From assembly GCA_026713205.1 (NCBI GenBank), contig JAPOOY010000076.1, positions 1 to 6,458 of the forward strand: a stretch of 6,458 bases of DNA, read 5' to 3'. Both the position numbers and the translations under genes were made by a program. This DNA is from Bdellovibrionales bacterium. GTDB taxonomy: Bacteria > Bdellovibrionota > Bdellovibrionia > Bdellovibrionales > UBA1609. Below the pieces are notes generated by a model that was not told the origin of the DNA, searched no databases, and saw nothing but the letters and a program-made list of their open reading frames with translations. Below are positions 1-5,558 of this stretch, piece by piece (positions within the stretch are counted from its first letter, which is position 1; each line of letters opens with the position of its first letter).

Positions 1-1
1 T

Positions 2-955
2 TTGGCTTGTTTGCGGGCTACGGCTCAAGTGAAAAAACAACCTCTTTATAAATACCTCTCGGAAGCTTTGGGGATTCAAAAAGGGGAGTCTTTGTCTGGG
101 AATCGTTTTATTTTACCTGTTCCTTTAATCAATGTTATTAACGGCGGGGTTCATGCAAAAAATAATCTTCAGATTCAGGAATTTATGATTGTTCCTTTTG
201 ATTTTTCCACATTTCAAGAGGCTCTGAGAGCGTCCTGCGAGGTTTTCCATCAACTTAAAAAAGACCTGGATTCTAAAGGTCTCTCCACAAATGTGGGGGA
301 TGAAGGAGGGTTTGCCCCCCAATTTTCCCACCATCATCAGGCGATGGATTTTCTTCTTTCCTCCATTGAGAAATGTGGCTATTCAGAACAAATAGGTTTG
401 GCCTTGGACTGTGCGGCCTCTGAGTTTTATGAAGGGGGATTTTATCATTTTGAAGGGAAAAAACAAAAGGCGGAGGAACTCACAGCTCTTTATAAAAGCT
501 GGGCTCAACAATACCCTCTCCTCAGCATTGAGGATGGACTGGCTGAAGAGGATTGGGAGGGATGGAAGTTTTTAACAAAAGAGGTAGGAGATCAAATTCA
601 AGTTGTAGGAGATGATCTTTTTGTCACTCAAACTCAAAGACTTAAAAAGGGGATTCAAGAGAAAATTGCCAACTCCCTTTTAGTGAAATGCAATCAGGTA
701 GGTACAATAAGCGAAACACGGGAAGCGGTGGAAGTCGCGCGGCAAGCGGGATATACCTGCGTGATGTCTCACCGTAGCGGTGAAACAGAAGACACCCTTA
801 TTTCTGATTTAGCTGTGGGATGGAGTTGCGGCCAGATTAAAACGGGCAGTGTTTGCCGTGGGGAAAGAACGGCAAAATACAATCGCCTATTGAGGATTGA
901 GGAGGAACTAGGGGACTTAGGGAAGTTTTATGGAAAACAAGCCTTTATGTTTTGA
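2..955 (+). CDS. eno: Enolase (phosphopyruvate hydratase), 3' part, truncated by window edge
   Basis: Enolase converts 2-phosphoglycerate to phosphoenolpyruvate in cytosolic glycolysis. The visible 317 residues cover the whole TIM-barrel catalytic domain. Residue 1 aligns by eye near residue 115 of the ~430-residue family, so the N-terminal domain lies left of the window and the TTG at 2 is an internal Leu codon, not a start. Active-site residues appear intact, counted from the window: E101 in VGDEGG, Mg ligands D136 (LDCAASEFY), E177 (SIEDGL) and D204 (GDDLF), the catalytic Lys K229 (LLVKCNQVG), the SHRSGETED loop with H257, and K280 in GQIKTGS. Mildly unusual are C230, where many enolases have Phe or Val, and VCRGER after the last Lys, where SRSER is common. 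The C-terminus looks natural. ftsB follows 113 bp later on the same strand, a frequent proteobacterial order. Identification is essentially certain. Confidence 0.98.
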   Translation: MACLRATAQVKKQPLYKYLSEALGIQKGESLSGNRFILPVPLINVINGGVHAKNNLQIQEFMIVPFDFSTFQEALRASCEVFHQLKKDLDSKGLSTNVGDEGGFAPQFSHHHQAMDFLLSSIEKCGYSEQIGLALDCAASEFYEGGFYHFEGKKQKAEELTALYKSWAQQYPLLSIEDGLAEEDWEGWKFLTKEVGDQIQVVGDDLFVTQTQRLKKGIQEKIANSLLVKCNQVGTISETREAVEVARQAGYTCVMSHRSGETEDTLISDLAVGWSCGQIKTGSVCRGERTAKYNRLLRIEEELGDLGKFYGKQAFMF

Positions 956-978
956 TAGATTTACACTTTCATCAAAAC

Positions 979-996
979 GGGTAACCCTGCTTTTTT
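979..996 (+). terminator. Possible weak intrinsic terminator after eno
   Basis: GGG-TAA-CCC (979-987) forms a 3-bp G/C stem. It is followed by TGC and a run of six T (991-996), with four A just upstream that could extend pairing to the T run. It lies 24 bp after the eno stop. The stem is very short, so this may only attenuate read-through into ftsB. Confidence 0.25.
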
Positions 997-1002
997 CAAC
1001 AG

Positions 1003-1031
1003 TTGTCAAATCAAGTCGTAACTATTACAGT
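1003..1031 (+). promoter_or_regulatory. Possible sigma70-type promoter for ftsB-polA
   Basis: TTGTCA (1003-1008, 5/6 to the -35 consensus) is followed after 17 bp by TACAGT (1026-1031, 4/6 to the -10). This would put the transcript start near 1038, about 30 nt before the ftsB ATG. It follows the T run after eno, which fits a terminator-then-promoter layout. Such matches are common by chance in A+T-rich DNA, so support is modest. Confidence 0.3.
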
Positions 1032-1068
1032 TTATGAAAGAAACTCTCAGATTAAGTGAGATAAAACA

Positions 1069-1374
1069 ATGAAGAAAAACCTCGCAAAAAAAATTAAAAA
1101 TCTTTTTTATCGTCCCTTTTATATGCTGATCATTTGTTTGATTTTTCTGACCTTTAATTTGGTGATTGACGGAACTTTATTTCAGATTTTTTCTTTAAAT
1201 AGGGATCTAAAGATTGTTAAAAATCGTATTAACCATTTACAGGAAAAAAATCAAACTGTTAAAAAGAAAATCCAGCGTTTTTCCGATCCGGATTTCATTG
1301 AAAAAGAAGCCAGAGAAAGGTTGGATTTTTCTGAAGAAGGAGATTTAATTTTTATCTTTCCTGAATCTATTTAG
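1069..1374 (+). CDS. ftsB: FtsB/DivIC-family septum formation initiator
   Basis: This is a 101-residue single-pass inner-membrane protein of the FtsB/DivIC family. In known members the coiled coil binds FtsL, and the complex with FtsQ activates septal peptidoglycan synthesis by FtsWI. Residues 1-15 are short and very basic (inside), about 17-37 form one hydrophobic membrane segment, and about 43-70 form a charged coiled coil. Residues 72-98 carry the family signature: SDPDFIEKEARERLDF, then EEGDLIFIFPE. The ATG at 1069 has an AAGTGAG Shine-Dalgarno-like stretch (1054-1060) 8 nt upstream. Length matches the family (about 90-110). Position directly after eno strongly supports FtsB rather than another DivIC-like protein. 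polA starts 60 bp downstream on the same strand and may be co-transcribed. Confidence 0.92.
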   Translation: MKKNLAKKIKNLFYRPFYMLIICLIFLTFNLVIDGTLFQIFSLNRDLKIVKNRINHLQEKNQTVKKKIQRFSDPDFIEKEARERLDFSEEGDLIFIFPESI

Positions 1375-1434
1375 ATATACCGATCCGGATAGTTATTGAT
1401 TTTAAACTCATAAAGGATACAAAATAGAAAAACT

Positions 1435-3933
1435 ATGAAGACATTTTATATCATTGATATCAGTTCTTTTTTCTTTCGCTCCTATTATGCCATTCCCGGG
1501 CAGATGGCCAGTTTGTCCGGTTTGCCCACAAACGCCCTCTACGGAGTGCTTTCCATGTTATTAAAGCTCATTCGGGATCATAAACCGGACTACATAGCCG
1601 CGGGGTTTGATACAAAAGCTCCTTCCTTTAGAAAGGAGATTTTTCCGGAATATAAGGCCAATCGGGGAGAGATGCCGGAGGATTTGGAAAAACAAGTCCT
1701 CGGTCTTAAAAAGATGGTTCAAATTTTAAATATTTACAGTTTGGAAAAGGAAGGATATGAAGCGGACGATATCATAGGAACTCTGTCCCGTTGGGGAAAA
1801 AAACATAATTTAAAGGTTTTTATTGTGAGTGGTGATAAGGATTTTGCTCAGTTAGTGGATCAAAATACAGCTCTTTTAGATACGATGAAGTCAAAAATGT
1901 ATTATAGGGAGGAAGTTTATGCCAAGTGGAAGGTCTTTCCCGAACAGATGATTGACTATCAAGCCCTTACAGGAGATTCCAGTGATAATATCCCGGGGAT
2001 TAAGGGGATAGGGCCGAAAGGGGCGTCAACCCTGTTAAAAGAATATAAAAGTTTAGATAATATTTATAATAATATCAATAAGATAAATAAAAATCTTCAA
2101 AAAAAACTTAAAGAAGGAAAGAAGGAGGCACTACTTTCAAAACAACTTGTGACCATTGTGCAGGATTTAAAATTAAATTGCACTTTGCCTGATTTGGCCT
2201 TTAAAAAACCGGATGATACACAGTTTAAGAGTTTTTTAGAAGAATTAAATTTCAATACTTTCTTAAAAACTCTTTATCCGGAGAAAAAGCAGAAAAAGAC
2301 ACTCCCTTCTCAAAAAAAGCTTTTAAAAAATTTCTGGACCAAGGGAGATATGGCCTGTCAACTTGAGCCCTATGCATCCCTTTGGCTGGGAGAGTGGAAA
2401 GATACAATTTACTTGTGTCATAAAAAACAACTTATTGAATTGGATTCTAAAAATTTAAAGAATTTTGGCTCTATTTTAGATAATAAATGGATCAGATGGT
2501 CCGGTTATGACTTAAAATCTCTTTGGAAAAAACTGGAACTTAAAAACCCCCTTCCAGAATGGGATTCTATGGTGGCTGGGCACTTGTTGGATTCTCGCCC
2601 CACTGGCTCCTTTCATTCTCTTTGTAAACAGTATTTAAAATCCGAAGAAGAGCCGGACAGCCCGGAAGCTCTTTATCAAAGGCATACTCAACTAAAAGAG
2701 GTTTTAGAGAAGAAGTTAAAAACATTAAACCTGGAAACTTTATTTAATGAAGTGGAACTCCCTCTTATATCGGTTTTATATGATATGGAAAATCACGGAA
2801 TGCTTTTAAACAAACAGGAAGTGGAACAACAATCCGCACAATTAGACAAGGATTTAAAGGGATTGGAAAAAAATGTTTTTCAACTATGTGGAACCACTTT
2901 TAACCTTGCAAGCCCAAAACAGTTAGGGGAAGTGCTATTTGACAAACTCAAATTGCCTCAGGGTCGTAAAATAAAATCCGGTCGTTCCACGGACAGTCGG
3001 GAGTTGATGAAGCTTAAGGGCCGCCATCCCGTACTTCCTTTGATTCTGGAGTACAGAGAACTTTTTAAGTTGAAGACCACATACACCTCCTCTTTGATTG
3101 AACTCGTTCATCCTAAAACCCAGAGGATACATACAAGCTTTCGGCAAACAGCCACGGCCACCGGCCGACTTTCCAGTGTGCATCCCAACTTGCAAAATAT
3201 TCCCATTAAAACGGAACGAGGGAGGCAAATTCGTCGGGCATTTACAGCGCCTGAAGGGTCTGTTCTTGTTTCGGCGGATTACTCTCAAATTGAACTCCGA
3301 ATTTTAGCTCACATTACAGAGGACCCGGGACTCCTCAAGGCTTTTCAGGAAGGACAGGATATTCATGCGGCCACAGCTTGTGAGATTTTTAATGTACCCT
3401 TAAAAGAGGTCACTGCGGAACTTAGGCGAAAGAGCAAAGCCGTTAATTTTGGAATTGCCTATGGACAGGGAGCTTATGGTCTTTCGGAATCTTTGGGGAT
3501 TTCCAGAGCGGAAGGAAAAGCCATCATTGACAGCTATTTTAAAAAATTTAAAAAAGTACGGGATTATATTGAAACAGCCAAAGAGATTTCAAACGGATAT
3601 GTAGAGACACTTTTTGGCAGAAAGAGGTTTTTTGCGGATTGGGAGTTAACAAATCCAAAAATGAGAGCGGCTTCGGAAAGAGCGGCTATCAATGCTCCCA
3701 TCCAGGGGACGGCCAGCGATATTGTCAAAAAAGCCATGATTAAATTGGATCAAAGCTTACCCATATCCTTAGTTTCTCAAGTTCATGATGAATTACTTTT
3801 TGAGTGTCCGCAAGATCAATGGGAAGAGGAAAAAACCCATATAGTTTCCATTATGGAAAACTGTGTTCATTTAAAAGCTCCTTTAAAGGTGAATTGTGTA
3901 GCGGGTTCCCATTGGGCGGAGGCTCATTTTTAA
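1435..3933 (+). CDS. polA: DNA polymerase I, proofreading domain apparently inactive
   Basis: This 832-residue family A DNA polymerase fills gaps in repair and Okazaki-fragment processing. Residues 1-280 are the 5' nuclease, with acidic sites D8, D59 (FDTKAPSF), E109/D111/D112 (YEADDIIGTL), D134/D136 (SGDKDF) and D181/D184 (TGDSSDNIPG, then a helix-hairpin-helix GIKGIGPKG). Residues 300-430 occupy the 3'-5' exonuclease slot but lack the DxE motif; only YD (358-359) and WDSM (376-379) recall later motifs. The polymerase domain (430-832) is intact: TATGRLSS (573-580), motif A DYSQIELR with D615, O-helix R664, K668, F672 and Y676, and motif C QVHDE with D785 and E786. F672 corresponds to Taq F667. 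The length, shorter than E. coli Pol I (928), fits loss of exonuclease loops. The ATG at 1435 has only a weak AGGA 17 nt upstream, but MKTFYIIDISS matches a normal family N-terminus. Confidence 0.97.
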   Translation: MKTFYIIDISSFFFRSYYAIPGQMASLSGLPTNALYGVLSMLLKLIRDHKPDYIAAGFDTKAPSFRKEIFPEYKANRGEMPEDLEKQVLGLKKMVQILNIYSLEKEGYEADDIIGTLSRWGKKHNLKVFIVSGDKDFAQLVDQNTALLDTMKSKMYYREEVYAKWKVFPEQMIDYQALTGDSSDNIPGIKGIGPKGASTLLKEYKSLDNIYNNINKINKNLQKKLKEGKKEALLSKQLVTIVQDLKLNCTLPDLAFKKPDDTQFKSFLEELNFNTFLKTLYPEKKQKKTLPSQKKLLKNFWTKGDMACQLEPYASLWLGEWKDTIYLCHKKQLIELDSKNLKNFGSILDNKWIRWSGYDLKSLWKKLELKNPLPEWDSMVAGHLLDSRPTGSFHSLCKQYLKSEEEPDSPEALYQRHTQLKEVLEKKLKTLNLETLFNEVELPLISVLYDMENHGMLLNKQEVEQQSAQLDKDLKGLEKNVFQLCGTTFNLASPKQLGEVLFDKLKLPQGRKIKSGRSTDSRELMKLKGRHPVLPLILEYRELFKLKTTYTSSLIELVHPKTQRIHTSFRQTATATGRLSSVHPNLQNIPIKTERGRQIRRAFTAPEGSVLVSADYSQIELRILAHITEDPGLLKAFQEGQDIHAATACEIFNVPLKEVTAELRRKSKAVNFGIAYGQGAYGLSESLGISRAEGKAIIDSYFKKFKKVRDYIETAKEISNGYVETLFGRKRFFADWELTNPKMRAASERAAINAPIQGTASDIVKKAMIKLDQSLPISLVSQVHDELLFECPQDQWEEEKTHIVSIMENCVHLKAPLKVNCVAGSHWAEAHF

Positions 3934-4334
3934 TAACAGGATTGTACCTTTTCAATGGCCAGCTTCACTGTTGCAGGATCTTTTTCTGCGAGCCAGGCGG
4001 TGACAATACCCCGAATCAGATAGCTTTCCTTTGAAACTTGCAGCCAAAACTGAGGGTTATAAAAATTGTTCAGTTCACCATATACAAAATCTTCTTTTAC
4101 TTCATATTCTTCTTTTAAATAAGCTATAGTTGAATTAGATTCAATGGCATCTATCAGTTCATCACATTCTTCTGAATGCAAAATTTCATCCAAAAGCCTG
4201 GCCATATCTTCCCTTTGTTCCGAAGTGAAAAAGTTTTCTGATGAAGAGGAGGCGAGTTGTGAAACCACGGGATTAAACCAATGACTGCATCCTGTTATGA
4301 GTAAAATACAAAAAAGGAGAAAGAAACGAAGCAT
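3930..4334 (-). CDS. Small predicted lipoprotein, function unknown
   Basis: This 134-residue protein is not a family I recognise. The N-terminus has a short type II signal peptide: MLR, a hydrophobic stretch (4-14), then lipobox I-T-G-C with Cys16 as the expected lipidated residue. The mature part (about 119 residues) is acidic and probably helical, with a Ser-rich linker (29-33) and two further cysteines (C57, C133) that could form a disulfide. It would sit at the periplasmic face of the inner or outer membrane. Start choice is supported by AAAGGA (4338-4343 on the complement), though only 3 nt from the ATG, and by a good promoter at 4375-4403. The gene converges on polA and the stop codons overlap by 4 bp (3930-3933), so it lies in a different operon. 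Being an intact, secreted ORF with promoter and lipobox, it is likely real. Confidence 0.8.
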   Translation of the reverse strand: MLRFFLLFCILLITGCSHWFNPVVSQLASSSSENFFTSEQREDMARLLDEILHSEECDELIDAIESNSTIAYLKEEYEVKEDFVYGELNNFYNPQFWLQVSKESYLIRGIVTAWLAEKDPATVKLAIEKVQSCY

Positions 4335-4374
4335 AGTTCCTTTATTTTATCGGATTTTATAGACTATTGGTTTA

Positions 4375-4403
4375 ATTCTAGCAAAAAGTCCAGATTTTTT
4401 CAA
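4375..4403 (-). promoter_or_regulatory. Sigma70-type promoter for the lipoprotein gene
   Basis: Read on the complement, TTGAAA (4403-4398, 5/6 to the -35) is followed by exactly 17 bp and TAGAAT (4380-4375, 5/6 to the -10). The expected transcript start is near 4368, giving a leader of about 34 nt before the ATG at 4334. This is the best promoter match in the window, and it is correctly placed and oriented for the gene. Confidence 0.6.
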
Positions 4404-4454
4404 CTATTTGGAAATTTTAGGGCTTGTTCTTATAAGGCTGGACTTAAAAAATCT
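4386..4454. repeat. Spaced inverted repeats around the lipoprotein promoter
   Basis: AAGTCCAG (4386-4393) is repeated inverted as CTGGACTT (4438-4445). The overlapping AGATTTTTT (4392-4400) is repeated inverted as AAAAAATCT (4446-4454). The first arm lies in the -35/-10 spacer of the lipoprotein promoter and the second lies upstream of it, 52 bp centre to centre. This could be a pair of protein sites or chance in A+T-rich DNA. Confidence 0.35.
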
Positions 4455-4533
4455 ATTTAAAAACCACTTTCAACTTTTTTTAGCTTCAGAGTGTCTGCAA
4501 ACAATCCCTTTTTGCAATGATGGTTTATCGTTA

Positions 4534-4548
4534 TTCCTATTATAGGAA
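4534..4548. repeat. 15-bp perfect palindrome TTCCTAT-T-ATAGGAA
   Basis: Seven-base arms are separated by a single T. On the complement the palindrome contains a perfect -10 hexamer, TATAAT, so it is better read as a candidate operator or extended -10 region than as an RNA hairpin, which could form only five pairs around a 5-nt loop. Confidence 0.45.
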
Positions 4549-4568
4549 ATCAGAAAAAGTCACATCAA
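4539..4568 (-). promoter_or_regulatory. Second promoter-like site on the complement
   Basis: On the complement, TTGATG (4568-4563, 4/6) is followed after 18 bp by TATAAT (4544-4539, 6/6). A transcript would start near 4532 and run toward the lipoprotein gene with no credible ORF in the first 200 nt. It would thus be either a distal promoter for that gene or the start of a non-coding RNA. The weak -35 and slightly long spacer limit confidence. Confidence 0.35.
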
Positions 4569-4595
4569 GCTCTTTTTGAATTTGTTCATGATTTT

Positions 4596-4617
4596 AGCAC
4601 AGACTTTAATCTGTGCT
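4596..4617. repeat. Perfect 8-bp-stem hairpin, REP/MITE-like palindrome
   Basis: AGCACAGA (4596-4603) and TCTGTGCT (4610-4617) are exact inverse complements around a 6-nt loop, CTTTAA. The stem is G/C-rich compared with the surrounding A+T-rich DNA. No T run follows on either strand, so it is a poor terminator. A second small imperfect stem, GACAC / GTGTT, follows at 4624-4639. The form resembles short palindromic repeats dispersed by RAYT-type transposases, but no second copy lies in this window. Confidence 0.5.
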
Positions 4618-4864
4618 TATGAGGACACGCCCTAGTGTTTCATCCGATAAGTTTTTTCATACATTAAAAATGAATTTAGGCTATTAGCTCCAAACCAAAG
4701 TTATGAAAGAATTTATTGGACAAAGCGCTAGTTTTTAAAAAGAGAAATTTATTCAGTTATGCCTAAAGACAGATGATTTTCTTTACAAGAGAACAGGGGA
4801 ACTTCTCAAATCCACTTATTTTTTATCCCAAAAAACTGAACTTAATCTCAGTAAATGGAATTGT

Positions 4865-5413
4865 TCAAATGGCAATTACTTCTTCAATTTCAGGAAGAGA
4901 CTGTTTAAGGCGCGTTTCAATACCTTCCTTAAGAGTGAATGCGGAACTGGGACAACCGGAACAGGCTCCCTGGAGATTAAGATAGACTTTTTTATCCTTG
5001 TAGGAAACGAAATCAATAAACCCTCCATCCATGGCAACAGCCGGTTGGATTTCATTTTTTAAAATCTCTTTAATGAGTTTAACGGAGGTGGAATCTTTTT
5101 CATCAGAGGTATCGGTTTCTTTACTAAGTTCGGGAAGGAGGACTTGTTCCCCTTTTTCCAGATGTTCCTGAATAAGGGCGGCCAAGGGGTCACGGAGAAT
5201 ATCCCATTCCACCCAATCTTCTTTTGTAACAGTGATAAAATCTTTTCCTAAAAACACGGACTTTGCCCAGGGAAAGCCTAAAATTTTTCCAGCCAGGGGA
5301 GAGCGCTTGGCTTCCTCCATGCTGGTTATTTCCAAAATTTCTGCTGAGATAGGTTGACTCACCAGAAATTTCAGGGATTGAGGGTTAGGAGTGGCTTCCC
5401 AAGAGATAGTCAT
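4865..5413 (-). CDS. Nfu-type iron-sulfur cluster carrier (Nfu_N + NifU C-terminal domain)
   Basis: This 182-residue protein has two domains. Residues 2-90 match the Nfu N-terminal scaffold domain, with the typical opening T-x-NPQSLKF and the LAGKILGFPWAKSVFLGKDFITVTK stretch split here as LAGKILGFPW (40-49) and AKSVFLGKDFITVTK (50-64). Residues 95-110 are a charged linker. Residues 111-180 are the NifU C-terminal domain, with IQPAVAMDGG (122-131) and the cluster motif C151-SG-C154. Known homologues hold a [4Fe-4S] cluster between two subunits and pass it to apo-proteins in the cytosol. One oddity is MDGGFIDFV, where most family members have Asp or Asn after DGG. The ATG at 5413 has only a weak GGGA 3 nt upstream, but the protein start fits the family. 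Upstream lies a strongly structured 145-bp spacer. No SUF or ISC genes are adjacent. Confidence 0.93.
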   Translation of the reverse strand: MTISWEATPNPQSLKFLVSQPISAEILEITSMEEAKRSPLAGKILGFPWAKSVFLGKDFITVTKEDWVEWDILRDPLAALIQEHLEKGEQVLLPELSKETDTSDEKDSTSVKLIKEILKNEIQPAVAMDGGFIDFVSYKDKKVYLNLQGACSGCPSSAFTLKEGIETRLKQSLPEIEEVIAI

Positions 5414-5419
5414 ATTCCC

Positions 5420-5448
5420 ACTATGTCACAGAAAAACCCTATTGTCAT
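5420..5448 (-). promoter_or_regulatory. Possible promoter just before the nfu-type gene
   Basis: On the complement, ATGACA (5448-5443, 5/6) and CATAGT (5425-5420, 4/6) are 17 bp apart. The -10 would end only 6 nt before the ATG, implying a leaderless or nearly leaderless mRNA. That would fit the poor Shine-Dalgarno of this gene but is unproven. Confidence 0.25.
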
Positions 5449-5477
5449 ATATTTCTTTTAAATCTTCTCGGGTTCAT

Positions 5478-5504
5478 GTTCAGTTGTCCCTTGGATAACT
5501 GAAC
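5478..5504. repeat. 12-bp-stem hairpin A upstream of the nfu-type gene
   Basis: GTTCAGTTGTCC (5478-5489) pairs with GGATAACTGAAC (5493-5504) around a 3-nt loop. There is one G/T position, which is a wobble in the + strand RNA and an A/C mismatch in the - strand RNA. No T run follows on either strand. Its right arm is shared with the next hairpin, so both cannot form at once. Confidence 0.6.
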
Positions 5505-5533
5505 TCCCTGCGGCTTGCCGCAGAGCAGTTCAT
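5480..5533 (-). CDS. Possible 17-residue leader-type ORF
   Basis: On the complement, an ATG at 5533 opens a frame MNCSAASRREFSYPRDN ending in TGA at 5480. It has a proper Shine-Dalgarno, AAAGGA (5547-5542), 8 nt before the ATG, which is better than that of the following nfu-type gene. It lies almost entirely inside the two overlapping hairpins. No run of one amino acid suggests classic amino-acid attenuation, and the frame could be accidental. I cannot assign a function. Confidence 0.2.
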   Translation of the reverse strand: MNCSAASRREFSYPRDN

Positions 5534-5538
5534 TTTTA
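5500..5538 (+). terminator. Hairpin B, terminator-shaped on the + strand
   Basis: An inner stem CTGCGG / CCGCAG (5508-5513 with 5518-5523) closes a CTTG loop. An outer stem TGAACT / AGTTCA (5500-5505 with 5527-5532) lies across a 2/3-nt internal loop. TTTTT (5533-5537) follows on the + strand, the form of an intrinsic terminator, but no + strand gene leads into it. On the - strand, where the neighbours are transcribed, there is no T run. It may instead be a dispersed palindromic repeat whose right arm lost two bases: CTCC on the left faces only AG on the right. Confidence 0.45.
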
Positions 5539-5558
5539 TATTCCTTTGGAAAGAGCTT

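Larger units (their letters stand above)
4335..4864. other. Gene-free stretch with promoters and palindromes
   Basis: About 530 bp lie between the lipoprotein gene start and the end of the nfu-type gene. No open frame here has both a convincing start and protein-like composition. It contains two - strand promoter-like sites, a spaced inverted repeat around the first of them, a 15-bp palindrome at 4534-4548 and a perfect hairpin at 4596-4617. From about 4640 to 4864 I see only A+T-rich sequence with no clear structure. A 3' T-rich hairpin for the nfu gene is not evident. Confidence 0.6.

Noticed and set aside
2..4. TTG at 2 as a start codon for a short enolase
   Set aside because: The sequence from residue 1 aligns inside normal enolase; the frame is simply cut by the window edge.
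125..337. A 70-codon - strand frame inside eno
   Set aside because: It is opposite conserved enolase active-site sequence and has no protein-like features.
1034..1072. A 12-codon frame (MKETLRLSEIKQ) ending in an ATGA overlap with the ftsB start
   Set aside because: The overlap is suggestive of coupling, but there is no Shine-Dalgarno before its ATG, and so short a frame is expected by chance.
1283..1390. CCGATCCGGAT repeated at 1283-1293 and 1380-1390
   Set aside because: One copy is inside the conserved SDPDF codons of ftsB. An 11-bp match is weak evidence of a shared site.
1396..1423. TTGATT-16-TACAAA as a polA-specific promoter
   Set aside because: Both hexamers are poor, and the start would fall almost on the polA ATG.
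2935..3307. Open frames on both strands inside the polA polymerase domain
   Set aside because: They overlap motif A and the TATGRLSS region of a fully intact polA and have no family features; they are shadows.
3804..4034. A + strand frame across the polA end and lipoprotein gene
   Set aside because: It overlaps two well-supported genes in other frames and lacks any recognisable domain.
4773..4985. A 70-codon + strand frame reaching into the nfu-type gene
   Set aside because: More than half of it is antisense to the conserved NifU domain, and it has only a weak ribosome site.
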